DNA from: Brevundimonas sp. Root608
GTDB taxonomy: Bacteria > Pseudomonadota > Alphaproteobacteria > Caulobacterales > Caulobacteraceae
Assembly (NCBI RefSeq): GCF_001427825.1
Contig: NZ_LMGT01000005.1
Coordinates: forward strand, 205,500 to 269,499
Direction: 5' to 3'
DNA: 64,000 nt
In this document: positions 43,868 to 51,877 of the stretch, piece by piece
Numbering within the stretch: the first letter of the stretch is position 1
Layout: each line of letters starts with the position of its first letter
The notes under the pieces: generated by a model
Told to the model about the DNA's origin: nothing
Databases searched by the model: none
The model's input: the letters and a program-made list of their open reading frames with translations, nothing else
Translations under genes and position numbers: made by a program

Positions 43868-44929
43868 ATGCCGGTCGATCTTCGTCCCTTCATCCGCGAA
43901 CGCGCCGCCGCCCTGGGGTTTGACGCCTGCCGTTTCGCCTCGGCCGCGGCGCCCTGGAGCGCGGGCGAGCGGCTGGCGCATTTCGTCGAGGCGGGCCGTC
44001 ACGGCGACATGGGCTGGATGGAGACGACGCTGGCGCGCCGCGCCCATCCCACCGCCATGTGGGAGGGCGCCCGGACAGCGATCGTGCTCGGCCTCAACTA
44101 CGGCCCGGAGTCGGACCCCCTGCCCGAGATGGCCGACCGGTCGGCGGGGTATGTCTCGGTCTATGCGCGCGGCGACGACTATCACGAGCTCATCAAGGGC
44201 CGGCTGAAGACGCTGGCGGGTCAGGTCGCCGCCCGCACCGGCGGGGAGGTCAAGGTCTTCGTCGACACCGCTCCCCTGATGGAAAAGCCGCTGGCCCAGC
44301 GCGCGGGGCTCGGCTGGCAGGGCAAGCACACCAATCTGCTCAGCCGCACCCACGGCAACTGGCTGTTCCTGGGGGTCATACTGATCGCCGCCGAACTGGA
44401 ACCCGACCCGCCCGAGGGCGAGCATTGCGGCACGTGCACCGCCTGCCTCGACGCCTGTCCGACCAGGGCCTTCCCGGCGCCCTTCCAGCTCGACGCCCGA
44501 CGCTGCCTGTCCTACCTGACCATCGAGTTCGCCGGGCCCTGGCCGGACGAGTTCCGCACGGCGACCGGCAGCCGGATCTACGGCTGCGACGACTGCCTGG
44601 CGGTCTGTCCGTGGAACAAGTTCGCCGCGGCTTCGAAGGAAGCCCGCGTCCAGGCGCGCGAGGCGCTGGTTTCGCCGCGCCTGGCCGATCTGGTTGCGCT
44701 TGACGACGCGGCGTTCCGGACGCTGTTCTCGAAAAGCCCGGTCAAGCGGATCGGACGGGACCGGTTCGTCCGCAATGTGCTGTACGCGATCGGCAACAGC
44801 GGCGAGCCCGACCTGATCCCCGCCGCCGAGCGGCTGCTGGATGATCCGGACGCCGTGGTGCGTGACGCCGCGGAGTGGGCGGTGCAGCGGCTCTCCCTCC
44901 CCTTCATGGGGAACGATGTCGGCGCGTAG
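43868..44929 (+). CDS. queG: Epoxyqueuosine reductase
   Basis: This 353-residue cobalamin- and iron-sulphur-dependent enzyme performs the last step of tRNA queuosine synthesis. Two 4Fe-4S motifs are present: CGTCTACLDACP (Cys187, 190, 193, 197) and CDDCLAVCPWNKF (from about Cys240), and MEKPLAQRAGLGWQGKHTNLLSR is a QueG signature. The last dozen codons (RLSLPFMGNDVGA) and the stop are supplied by an intergenic inverted-repeat element starting at 44891, so the natural C-terminus was probably replaced. The enzymatic core is intact. Confidence 0.93.
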   Translation: MPVDLRPFIRERAAALGFDACRFASAAAPWSAGERLAHFVEAGRHGDMGWMETTLARRAHPTAMWEGARTAIVLGLNYGPESDPLPEMADRSAGYVSVYARGDDYHELIKGRLKTLAGQVAARTGGEVKVFVDTAPLMEKPLAQRAGLGWQGKHTNLLSRTHGNWLFLGVILIAAELEPDPPEGEHCGTCTACLDACPTRAFPAPFQLDARRCLSYLTIEFAGPWPDEFRTATGSRIYGCDDCLAVCPWNKFAAASKEARVQAREALVSPRLADLVALDDAAFRTLFSKSPVKRIGRDRFVRNVLYAIGNSGEPDLIPAAERLLDDPDAVVRDAAEWAVQRLSLPFMGNDVGA

Positions 44930-45039
44930 CGACGACAGGGTGGGGAATTTGGAAGCTTGGCGTCGGCGGTGCGAATCTGGCGTACCCCACCCGGGCTCGG
45001 CTACGCCTCGCCGTCCCTCCCCATGAAGGGGAGGGAGAA
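44891..45039. repeat. Intergenic inverted-repeat element, copy B
   Basis: Two perfect 21-base arms (44892-44912 and 45018-45038; first arm begins TCTCCCTCCCC) flank about 105 bases with an inner GGGTGGGG/CCCCACCC pair. It fills the gap between converging queG and the FKBP gene, contains the queG stop and ends 4 bases from the FKBP stop. It is homologous to copy A at 18000 and has no coding capacity; it looks like a MITE/REP-type element. Confidence 0.75.
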
Positions 45040-45042
45040 CGT

Positions 45043-45585
45043 CTAGCCCTGGGCGATCGCCCCGCCGCGTTCGCCGCCGGGCGCGCGGGCGATGTCCAGC
45101 AGCTTGATGCGGAACACCATGACGGCATTGGCCGGGATGCCCGGCCGGCCCTGTTCGCCATAGCCCTGCGCCGGCGGCACATAGACGACCCATTCATCGC
45201 CGACCCGCATCTGCTGCAGCGCCTCGGTCCAGCCCGGCACGACGTCGCCGACGGTGAAGACCGCCGGCTGGCCTGACTGGAACGAGCTGTCGAACACCGT
45301 CCCGTCCGTCAGCGTGCCCTCGTAGTCGACCCGGACCAGATCGTTGCGGTCGGGCGTCTCGCCGCCCGGCGGGCCGGACCGGATCACCTTGTACTGCACG
45401 CCCGACGGCAGGGATTTCACGCCCTCGGCCTTCGCGTTCGACGACAGGAAGAATTCGGCCGCCCGCAGATTCTGCGCCGCGCTTTCGTCCGGCGCGGCCG
45501 GTTCGCGGTTGCACGCCGCCAGCGGCCCCGCCAGCGCCGCCATCATCGACAGCGCCGCGACGCCCCTAGCCCATCCGTAGCGCAT
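45043..45585 (-). CDS. FKBP-type peptidyl-prolyl isomerase, lipoprotein
   Basis: This 180-residue envelope protein-folding enzyme has a signal peptide ending in lipobox LAAC (near residue 25). A C-terminal FKBP domain at about 85-170 (VRVDYEGTLTDGTVFDSSFQSGQPAVFTVGDVVPGWTEALQQMRVGDEW...YGEQGRPGIPANAVMVFRIKLLDI) keeps the key aromatic and Asp residues. A short tail follows. The 5' end overlaps the threonine ammonia-lyase stop by 20 bases, suggesting co-transcription. Confidence 0.9.
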   Translation of the reverse strand: MRYGWARGVAALSMMAALAGPLAACNREPAAPDESAAQNLRAAEFFLSSNAKAEGVKSLPSGVQYKVIRSGPPGGETPDRNDLVRVDYEGTLTDGTVFDSSFQSGQPAVFTVGDVVPGWTEALQQMRVGDEWVVYVPPAQGYGEQGRPGIPANAVMVFRIKLLDIARAPGGERGGAIAQG

Positions 45586-46768
45586 AGCCAGCCTCTTCCA
45601 GTCCGCGTCTGATTTCCAGGGCGTGGGCCTCGCCGCGCGTCTCGACCATGATGTCGAACTCCGCGCCCTTGGCCGGCACGTCCAGCGCCAGCCGGTTGTG
45701 CACCACGTCGATGATGTTTCCGCCCAGGCCGCCGATGACGGCGCTCATCTTGGACAGCATGCCGGGCCGGTCGTCGCCGAGGATGCGATAGACGACCATC
45801 TTCTTCTCGCGCACCAGTTCGCGGTTGAGGACCACGGCCAGCATGCGGGCGTCGATGTTTCCGCCGCACAGCACCAGCCCGACCTTCATGCCCCTGAACT
45901 TGTCGGGGTAGGCCAGCAAGGCCGCCAGTCCGCCCGCGCCGGCGCCCTCGGCGACCGTCTTCTCCAGCGTGGCGTAATAGGCCACCGCCGTCTCGAAATC
46001 CGCCTCCTGGCAGACCAGCACGTCCTCGACCAGTGGATCGGCGATGGCGAAGGGAATGTCGCCGACCGCCTTGATGGCGATGCCCTCGGCGATGGTCTGG
46101 CCGCCGCATTTGGCGACCTCGCCCCGTCGTCTGGCGGCGAACGAGGGGTACATGGCCGCCTCGACGCCGAAAATGCGGATGTCCGGCTTCATCGCCCTGG
46201 CCGCCACCGAACAGCCCGCGATCAGGCCGCCGCCGCCGATGGGTATGATCAGGGCCTCGAGATCCGGCGCATCCTCGAGGAACTCCACCGCGCAGACGCC
46301 CTGCCCCGTTACGATGCCCTCGTCGTCGAAGGCCGAGACGAAGACCAGGCCCTCAGCGTCGCGCAGCCGGTGCGCCTCCTCGGTGGAGCCGGTGAAATCC
46401 AGTCCCTTGATCACCACCGTGGCCCCATGCGCCCGGGTGCCGTCCGCCTTCACGAAGGGGGTGCCCTCGGGCATGACGATGGTCACCGGCACGCCCAGGC
46501 GGGCTCCGTGATAGGCCAGCGCCTGGGCGTGGTTGCCGGCGCTGGCGGCCACGACGCCGCGTTTGCGCTCGTCGGGCGTCAGCTGCAGCAGCCGGTTCAG
46601 CGCCCCGCGCTCCTTGAAGCTGCCGGTGAAATGCAGGTTGTCGAACTTGACCCAGACCTCGGCCCCGGTCAGCTGCGACAGCCGCCGCGAGTGCCGGACC
46701 GGCGTCCGGTCCACCTGGCCGGCGATGCGCGCGCGCGCGGCCAGAATATCGTCGAAAGTGACTGTCAT
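45566..46768 (-). CDS. Threonine ammonia-lyase, biodegradative/short type
   Basis: This 400-residue PLP enzyme converts threonine to 2-oxobutanoate and ammonia. The PLP lysine lies in GSFKERGALNRL, the phosphate-binding loop in IPIGGGGLIAGCS, and AASAGNHAQALAYHGARLGVPVTIVMPE is a family motif. A single ACT domain follows at about 325-400 (YRILGDDRPGMLSKMSAVIGGLGGNIIDVVHNR), where an amino acid probably binds as effector. This layout differs from the two-ACT biosynthetic IlvA, so feedback may differ. Confidence 0.92.
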   Translation of the reverse strand: MTVTFDDILAARARIAGQVDRTPVRHSRRLSQLTGAEVWVKFDNLHFTGSFKERGALNRLLQLTPDERKRGVVAASAGNHAQALAYHGARLGVPVTIVMPEGTPFVKADGTRAHGATVVIKGLDFTGSTEEAHRLRDAEGLVFVSAFDDEGIVTGQGVCAVEFLEDAPDLEALIIPIGGGGLIAGCSVAARAMKPDIRIFGVEAAMYPSFAARRRGEVAKCGGQTIAEGIAIKAVGDIPFAIADPLVEDVLVCQEADFETAVAYYATLEKTVAEGAGAGGLAALLAYPDKFRGMKVGLVLCGGNIDARMLAVVLNRELVREKKMVVYRILGDDRPGMLSKMSAVIGGLGGNIIDVVHNRLALDVPAKGAEFDIMVETRGEAHALEIRRGLEEAGYALRMG

Positions 46769-46904
46769 GAGCGGTCCCTATACCCGGTCTTCGCCGGGTT
46801 GATGCGCGCTTTTGGCCCACCGCCGAACGCCTCGCAACCTTGACCTTATGCCGGCGTTGAGCGTCTGATCGCGGCGTTCGACCCGCGCATCCCCGGAGAG
46901 AGCC

Positions 46905-47408
46905 ATGTCTGCCCGTCATCTGATCGCCATCGCCGCCGTGGCCGCCTCCCTGGCGGCGTGCGAGACCGTCTCTCCCGGCGGCTACGGGCCCGGCCCGTCC
47001 TCGAGCGCCTTCCGGGCCCAGGACTTCGCCTGGTCCGCCCGTTCCGGCCGCGCCTCGATCGACGGCCGCGTCGATTACCGCCGCGACGGGCAGGTGTTCA
47101 GCTGCACCGGCTCGGTCGCCCTGACGCCGGACACCCCCTACACCCGCGCCCGCTTCCAGACCCTGTACGGCTCGACGACCCGCGCCGCGATCCCCGAGGC
47201 CGTGGTCCGCGCCCGCACCGTCGCCGATCCCAACGCCGACTATCGCTCCTTCGTCCGCCAGACCTCCTGCGAGAACAACCGCTTCCAGTTCGACAACCTG
47301 CCGGATGGAAACTGGTTCGTGATCACCCCGGTCAGCGCCGGCGGGGACCGCGTCGTGCTGATGCGCAATGTGTCCACCCGCGGCGGCCGGGTCGGCGTCA
47401 TCCTCTAG
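46905..47408 (+). CDS. Hypothetical lipoprotein, 167 aa
   Basis: The signal peptide ends in lipobox SLAAC (Cys at about 19), so it is probably membrane-anchored. The mature part is beta-rich, with AGQVFSCTGSVALTPDTPYTRARFQTLYG-like strands and two further Cys. It resembles small carboxypeptidase-regulatory-like or transthyretin-like beta-sandwiches (DNLPDGNWFVITPVSAGGDRVVLMRNVSTRGGR), but I do not recognise the family firmly. A GGAGAG ribosome site lies upstream. Confidence 0.65.
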   Translation: MSARHLIAIAAVAASLAACETVSPGGYGPGPSSSAFRAQDFAWSARSGRASIDGRVDYRRDGQVFSCTGSVALTPDTPYTRARFQTLYGSTTRAAIPEAVVRARTVADPNADYRSFVRQTSCENNRFQFDNLPDGNWFVITPVSAGGDRVVLMRNVSTRGGRVGVIL

Positions 47409-47472
47409 CCTGCTCCACGTCAGTGCCTGTCGTCTTTGAGGCCGCGTAACTGGCCGCTTCGGAGAGTTAACC

Positions 47473-48096
47473 ATGCGCCCCATCGCCCTCCTGCTGGCCG
47501 CCGGCCTGACCCTCGCCGCCGCCCCGGCCGTGGCCCAGACCTGGAGCGGGACGTACGACAGCCGCCACAGCTACAGCGACGACGGAGCCCGGGCCGTCTA
47601 CAGCGGCCGTCGCAGCGACGGGAACGCCGCGCCCTCCAGCTTTGACTGGCGCAGCCAGCTGGACCGGCCCGGCGACTATCGCTGTGACGCCTTCTGGGAC
47701 GCGAACCGCACCGACTGCGGCGCCGGCTGGCGCGATCAGCGCCGCCGGGTCAGTCCCGAGGCGCGCCGAGACTATCGCGAACTGGCCGGTTACGGCCGCG
47801 ACGGTTACGGCGGCCATCACTACAGGCGGTACAGTTACGGAGGCGGATATGGCGGTTACGGCTATTCCACTCGCAATCGTGGTCATGGCTCCAGCCCGGG
47901 TTATGACCAGGGCGGCGCGGCGTACTATGGCGCCTACGGTCGTCCGGATCTGGTCTATCCGGGGGGCGGTCGCGCCTATGGCTCCCACGCCGCCTACGGC
48001 AGCCGCCAGGACTGGTGCCGGGCCAGCTATCGCTCCTACGATCCCCGCACCGGCTACTATCGCGCCTGGAGCGGCCGCCTGATCTATTGCGGATAG
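47473..48096 (+). CDS. Secreted Gly/Tyr-rich protein with BA14K-like C-terminus
   Basis: This 207-residue protein has a signal peptide ending at APAVAQ. The centre (about 105-165) is low-complexity Gly/Tyr/Arg/His (e.g. YGGGYGGYGYSTRN). The C-terminal DWCRASYRSYDPRTGYYRAWSGRLIYCG resembles the BA14K motif (Cys...YRSYDP-TG-Y...G...C), found in secreted immunoreactive or lectin-like alphaproteobacterial proteins. Probably cell-surface or periplasmic. Function uncertain. Confidence 0.65.
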   Translation: MRPIALLLAAGLTLAAAPAVAQTWSGTYDSRHSYSDDGARAVYSGRRSDGNAAPSSFDWRSQLDRPGDYRCDAFWDANRTDCGAGWRDQRRRVSPEARRDYRELAGYGRDGYGGHHYRRYSYGGGYGGYGYSTRNRGHGSSPGYDQGGAAYYGAYGRPDLVYPGGGRAYGSHAAYGSRQDWCRASYRSYDPRTGYYRAWSGRLIYCG

Positions 48097-48224
48097 GGCG
48101 TTCGCTGACGGCTGTTCATCCGATCACGGATCGGTGGGTGACCGGCGTTCGCCATCGTTTCGCCTTTTCAGGGCCGCTTCGGTCTCCCTGACCCGCAAGG
48201 GGCGGTGGATCAGGGAGCGCGTTC

Positions 48225-48422
48225 ATGTCCCAGCACAATATTTCCGGTTCGGAAGTCTTCGGACCCAAGCCCGGCGTCATGCTGCGATCGGTCAAGACCT
48301 CGGGTCTGCGCCGCAAGCGCGCCGCCCGCACCTGGGCGGCCTTCATCGCCGGCGCCGTCGTGGCCGTCGCGGGTGGAGCCATCGCCATGGCCGCCGTCTT
48401 CGGCCCGACGCTGTTCGGTTAG
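48225..48422 (+). CDS. Small single-pass membrane protein, 65 aa
   Basis: A GGGAG ribosome site precedes the ATG. A basic stretch (RSVKTSGLRRKRAART) leads into one hydrophobic helix (WAAFIAGAVVAVAGGAIAMAAVFGP) near the C-terminus, an N-in tail-anchored pattern. I do not recognise a family. It is followed directly by a GAATTCGAC motif and a short hairpin repeat. Confidence 0.55.
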   Translation: MSQHNISGSEVFGPKPGVMLRSVKTSGLRRKRAARTWAAFIAGAVVAVAGGAIAMAAVFGPTLFG

Positions 48423-48460
48423 AATTCGACCTCTCCCTCCCCACTTCGGGGGAGGGAGAA
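48422..48460. repeat. GAATTCGAC motif plus short hairpin related to the inverted-repeat elements
   Basis: GAATTCGAC (48422-48430) is followed by TCTCCCTCCCC (48432-48442) and GGGGAGGGAGA (48449-48459), forming an 11-bp hairpin with loop ACTTCG. The arms match the ends of copies A and B, so this is probably a deleted or solo form. It lies between converging genes and could end transcription. Confidence 0.6.
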
Positions 48461-48469
48461 TGCCTTACA

Positions 48470-49003
48470 TCACGGCAACCACACCATCCGGCGCGTCGCC
48501 GTCTCGGCGTTTCGCGCGCGGCTGAAGTCCTTGCGGACCTCGCCCGTGTAGAGGAAGCCGGCCTTCTCCAGCACCCGGCCCGACGCCGGATTGTCGGAGA
48601 AATGCCCGGCCATCAGCGCCCGGCGCTTCCACGCCTTCGACGCCCAGACCGTCGCGCCCTGCAGCGCCTCCGTGGCGTAGCCCCGGCCCCAGAACGGACG
48701 CGCGATCCAGTAGCCCACCTCGGGCGCCGGATCCTTGTCCTCGAACAGGCCGAGGACCCCGACAGGGCCGTGGTCCTCATGCTCGATCAGAAAGGTGCGC
48801 GCGCGCGCCGGATCCTGCACCGCGACCTGCAGCACGAAGGCCTCGGCGTCGGCGATGCCGAACGGGTGCGGCATACGCAGGGTCATGCGCGCCACGTCGC
48901 GATCATTGGCGAGGGTCGCCAGACGGCTGATGTCCTGGGCGCCCGGCGCGCGCAGGGCCAGGCGCCGCGTCTCGACGACGGGGGAGGGTTCAATCACGCA
49001 CAT
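48470..49003 (-). CDS. GNAT family N-acetyltransferase
   Basis: This 177-residue RimJ/RimL-like acetyltransferase opens with ETRRLALRAPGAQDISRLATLAND. The central EDHGPVGVLGLFEDKDPAPEVGYWIARPFWGRGYATEAL block holds the acetyl-CoA-binding GRGYA (R/Q-x-x-G-x-G/A) loop. The C-terminus VFRKDF...RRMVW is usual. The substrate is unknown (protein N-terminus or small amine). It lies 165 bases downstream of rpmA behind a terminator. Confidence 0.85.
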   Translation of the reverse strand: MCVIEPSPVVETRRLALRAPGAQDISRLATLANDRDVARMTLRMPHPFGIADAEAFVLQVAVQDPARARTFLIEHEDHGPVGVLGLFEDKDPAPEVGYWIARPFWGRGYATEALQGATVWASKAWKRRALMAGHFSDNPASGRVLEKAGFLYTGEVRKDFSRARNAETATRRMVWLP

Positions 49004-49064
49004 GACACGGCCTCGTTCGATCTGCCGCCTCCTTGGAGGGCTCGGGCGGCGTCGAGGCGGGGAA

Positions 49065-49099
49065 ACGAAAACGGGGAGCCTGGTGATCCAGACTCCCCG
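49065..49099 (-). terminator. Terminator of rplU-rpmA
   Basis: On the minus strand CGGGGAGTCTGG pairs with CCAGGCTCCCCG (one T-G pair) around a 4-base loop at 49072-49099, followed by TTTTCGTTT. It lies 70 bases after the rpmA stop. Confidence 0.9.
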
Positions 49100-49168
49100 C
49101 GGAAATATTTCCCTGGTCCGGATCGCGGCTCTCGAGCCTTGCGCGATCCGGGTGTCAGTCGGTCTGCG

Positions 49169-49450
49169 CTACTCGGCGGCCATCGGCATGTCGGCGTCGG
49201 CCGGAAGAATCGACACGTAACAACGGCCGTTCGCCTTCTTGGTGAACTTCACGGCGCCGTGCGCGGTGGCGAACAGGGTGTGGTCGCGGCCGAGGCCGAC
49301 GTTGTCGCCCGGATGGAAGGTGGTGCCGCGCTGGCGCACGAGGATGTTGCCGGCCAGCACGCGCTCGCCGCCGAACTTCTTCACGCCGAGGCGTTTCGAC
49401 TCGGAGTCGCGACCGTTACGCGACGAACCACCGGATTTCTTGTGAGCCAT
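49169..49450 (-). CDS. rpmA: 50S ribosomal protein L27
   Basis: This 93-residue ribosomal protein near the peptidyl-transferase centre starts [31 protein letters not shown], the normal L27 N-terminus with no cleavable Firmicutes-type extension. A short C-terminal acidic tail ([10 protein letters not shown]) is a little longer than in E. coli. It follows rplU by 27 bases. Confidence 0.96.
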   Translation of the reverse strand: MAHKKSGGSSRNGRDSESKRLGVKKFGGERVLAGNILVRQRGTTFHPGDNVGLGRDHTLFATAHGAVKFTKKANGRCYVSILPADADMPMAAE

Positions 49451-49477
49451 AGGTCTGCTCCCGTTCTCGTACTGAAA

Positions 49478-50074
49478 TTACGCTTCGTCGCCGGCCTTGT
49501 CCGCCTTCTTGGCGGGGGCCTTCTTGGCGGGAGCGGCTTTGGTTTCGGTCTTGGCGGCGGCGGCCTTCGGAGCCGCGGCCTTCTTGGCGGCGGGCTTCTC
49601 GGCGGCTTCGGCCTTGGGCGCGGCGTCGACGACCTTGGGCGACTTGGCCGGCTTGGCCTTGACCTCGGTCTCCTCGACGCGCGGGGCCAGGCCACGGGCG
49701 CGGAGGTTCATCTCGGCCTTGGTCATCAGCGAGGTTTCGCCGTCCCACTTGGCCTTCTCGCCGGCGCCGTCGATGCCGGTGATGCGCAGCACGGTTTCCA
49801 TCTGGCGATGGCCGTTGGTGCGGCGATAGCCCTGGCGACGGGTCTTCTTGAAGATCTTGATCTTCTCGCCCTTGCGGGTCTCGACCAGGGTCGCGGCGAC
49901 AGCGGCGCCCGCGATCAGGGGAGCGCCGAGGGTCACGCCCTTGTCGCCGCCCAGCATCAGCACGTCGCCGAACGAAACGTCCGAACCGACATCGCCGTCG
50001 AGCTTCTCGACCACGATGACGTCGCCCGGCTGAACCCGGTACTGTTTGCCGCCGGTCTTGATCACCGCGTACAT
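49478..50074 (-). CDS. rplU: 50S ribosomal protein L21 with long Lys/Ala-rich tail
   Basis: This 198-residue protein has a normal L21 core to about residue 103 ([30 protein letters not shown]...[28 protein letters not shown]). After it come about 95 extra residues: a short conserved-looking segment ([29 protein letters not shown]) and an Ala/Lys/Pro-rich histone-like tail. Such extensions occur in related alphaproteobacteria; the role is unknown, possibly rRNA contact. It is first in the rplU-rpmA operon behind a leader hairpin. Confidence 0.93.
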   Translation of the reverse strand: MYAVIKTGGKQYRVQPGDVIVVEKLDGDVGSDVSFGDVLMLGGDKGVTLGAPLIAGAAVAATLVETRKGEKIKIFKKTRRQGYRRTNGHRQMETVLRITGIDGAGEKAKWDGETSLMTKAEMNLRARGLAPRVEETEVKAKPAKSPKVVDAAPKAEAAEKPAAKKAAAPKAAAAKTETKAAPAKKAPAKKADKAGDEA

Positions 50075-50106
50075 GTTGAAGCCTCAGCGAAACGCAAAAA
50101 GAATAA

Positions 50107-50130
50107 GCCCGACGGGGGACCCCCTCGGGC
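50107..50130 (-). promoter_or_regulatory. Leader hairpin with T-rich flank upstream of rplU
   Basis: On the minus strand a GCCCGAGGGGG/CCCCCGTCGGGC hairpin (one bulge) is followed by TTATTCTTTTTG. It lies at about +5 to +28 of the transcript predicted from the rplU promoter and 33 bases before the start codon. It looks like an intrinsic terminator or attenuator within the ribosomal-protein leader. Confidence 0.6.
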
Positions 50131-50141
50131 GAAGAGCGGCG

Positions 50142-50170
50142 ACATAGACGCAGAGGGGTGTCCGAGTCAA
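50142..50170 (-). promoter_or_regulatory. Promoter of rplU-rpmA
   Basis: On the minus strand TTGACT (50165-50170), a 17-base spacer and CTATGT (50142-50147) match alphaproteobacterial housekeeping boxes. The predicted start is near 50135, immediately before the leader hairpin. Confidence 0.65.
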
Positions 50171-50234
50171 CGCGGACGGGCGAAAAAACGGGGGTCCGCC
50201 GCGCGGCGCGGTCAAATGAAACCCGGCCCTCGAC

Positions 50235-50249
50235 TGTTATAAGATAACA
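50235..50249 (+). promoter_or_regulatory. Zur-like palindromic operator
   Basis: TGTTATAAGATAACA is a perfect 6-3-6 inverted repeat closely like Zur boxes of alphaproteobacteria (TGTTATA--ATAACA type). It contains a possible -10 (TATAAG, 50238-50243) and ends 4 bases before the start codon at 50254, so the mRNA may be leaderless and a bound repressor would block it. It heads a metal-transport operon. Confidence 0.6.
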
Positions 50250-50253
50250 TTCT

Positions 50254-50925
50254 ATGACGCCAGGGATGACGCCGGCCGACCTCCAGCAACCCGTTCTCCT
50301 GTCCCTGCTGGGGGCCGGCTTCGCCACGGCCTTCCTGCATGCGGCCCTGCCGACCCACTGGCTGCCTTTCGTCCTCGTGGGGCGAGGTCAGCGCTGGAGC
50401 CTGCCCCGGGTTCTCGGCGTCGTGGCCGCGGCCGGCCTGGCCCATATCGCCGCCACCGCCGCGGTCGGCGGTTTGATCGTCGCCGCCGGCCTGGCCATGG
50501 ACCAGTGGATCTCCGGCCTTTTGCCCGGCCTGTCGGCGGGCCTGCTGTTCCTGTTCGGCGCCTTCTATCTCGGACGCGCCCTGCTGCGCCCCGCGATCAT
50601 GGCCGGCGGCCCGGCGCTGGCGCTGTCGGAGCCGACCGTCTCCCACGCCGCGGCCTTCTGGGGCCTGGTGGCGATGATGGCCGTGTCCCCCGGCGAGGTG
50701 CTGCTGCCCATCTATCTGTCGCAGGCGACCGAGGGCGCGCTGGTCCTGACCGCCCTGACCCTGGCCTTCGCGGCCGGGACGGTGTCGGGCATGGCCCTGT
50801 TCACCGTCCTCGCCCGGGCCGGATGGTCCGTGCTGCGGCTGGAGCGCTGGGCCCGCTACGAGGGCGTGATCCTCGGCCTGGCCCTGATCCTGATCGGCCT
50901 TCTCGTCGTCCTTCGTCAGCACTAA
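50254..50925 (+). CDS. Membrane protein of the TauE/UreH-like transporter type
   Basis: This 223-residue protein has about six membrane helices. The opening (LLGAGFATAFLHAALPTHWLPFVLVGR) has the HAALPTHW motif seen in UreH/NreB-like and cytochrome-biogenesis-like metal-transport proteins, and a second half-repeat has VAMMAVSPGEVLLPIYLS. Substrate unknown; a divalent metal is suggested by the downstream CDF gene (10-base gap) and the Zur-like operator. No soluble domains. Confidence 0.7.
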   Translation: MTPGMTPADLQQPVLLSLLGAGFATAFLHAALPTHWLPFVLVGRGQRWSLPRVLGVVAAAGLAHIAATAAVGGLIVAAGLAMDQWISGLLPGLSAGLLFLFGAFYLGRALLRPAIMAGGPALALSEPTVSHAAAFWGLVAMMAVSPGEVLLPIYLSQATEGALVLTALTLAFAAGTVSGMALFTVLARAGWSVLRLERWARYEGVILGLALILIGLLVVLRQH

Positions 50926-50935
50926 GGATAGCCGC

Positions 50936-51877
50936 ATGGCGCACGCCCACGGCTCTCACGACGACGATCATGGTCACGACCATGGACACAGCCATGGCCC
51001 CGGCGGCCATCACGGGCCCGTCGACACCGGCGACTGGCGCTACGCCGTCGGCCTGGTCGTCAATCTGGTCTTTGTGGGCATCGAGTTCGGGGCGGGCCTG
51101 TTCAGCGGCTCCACCGCCCTGATGGCCGACGCGGGTCACAACCTGTCCGACGTCCTGGGCCTGGCCATGGCCGGCGGCGCCGCCTGGCTGGCGCGGCGGG
51201 CCAGCGGCTCGCAAAGGACCTACGGCTACGGCAAGGCCACCGTTCTGGCGGCCCTGGCCAACGCCCTTCTGCTGATCTTCGCCTGCGGCGCCATCGCCTT
51301 CGAGGCCGTGCGCCGTCTGGCCGAACCCGCGCCCGTGATGTCCGGTCTGATCATGATCGTCGCGGCGATCGGCTTCGTCATCAATCTGGGCACGGCCCTG
51401 ATGTTCATGCGCGACCAGCACACCGACCTGAACGCCAAGGGGGCCTATCTGCACATGATGGCCGATGCGGCCGTCTCGATCGGCGTGGTGATCGCCGGCG
51501 GCGTCATCTGGATGACCGGCTGGTCGATCATCGACCCGCTGGTCAGCCTCGGCATCGTGGCGGTGATCCTGATCGGGACATGGGGCCTGCTGAAGGACTC
51601 GGTCAATCTGGCGCTGGACGTCGCCCCCCGCGGGGTTGACGTCGAAGCGATCCGCGCCGCCTTCCTGACCCTGCCCGGCGTCACCGCGGTCCACGACCTG
51701 CACGTCTGGGGGCTGTCCACGACCGAGACGGCCCTGACCGCCCATCTGTGCCACGGCCGCGCCGACGCCGGGGACCTGCTCAACGAGGCCCATGCCATGG
51801 TCCGCGCCCGTTTCGGCATCGGCCACGCCACCCTGCAGCTGGAGGCGGAACCGCTGGCGGACTGCCCCGCCTGCTGA
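50936..51877 (+). CDS. Cation diffusion facilitator with His-rich N-terminus
   Basis: This 313-residue CzcD/ZitB-type zinc or cobalt exporter has an N-terminal His/Asp-rich metal-collecting segment ([19 protein letters not shown]). Metal-site motifs [17 protein letters not shown] (helix 2) and [17 protein letters not shown] (helix 5) are HxxxD type, which favours Zn/Cd/Co. The C-terminal cytoplasmic domain has [20 protein letters not shown] and ends ADCPAC. Its 3' end overlaps the opposing aspartyl protease gene by 98 bases. Confidence 0.92.
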   Translation: MAHAHGSHDDDHGHDHGHSHGPGGHHGPVDTGDWRYAVGLVVNLVFVGIEFGAGLFSGSTALMADAGHNLSDVLGLAMAGGAAWLARRASGSQRTYGYGKATVLAALANALLLIFACGAIAFEAVRRLAEPAPVMSGLIMIVAAIGFVINLGTALMFMRDQHTDLNAKGAYLHMMADAAVSIGVVIAGGVIWMTGWSIIDPLVSLGIVAVILIGTWGLLKDSVNLALDVAPRGVDVEAIRAAFLTLPGVTAVHDLHVWGLSTTETALTAHLCHGRADAGDLLNEAHAMVRARFGIGHATLQLEAEPLADCPAC

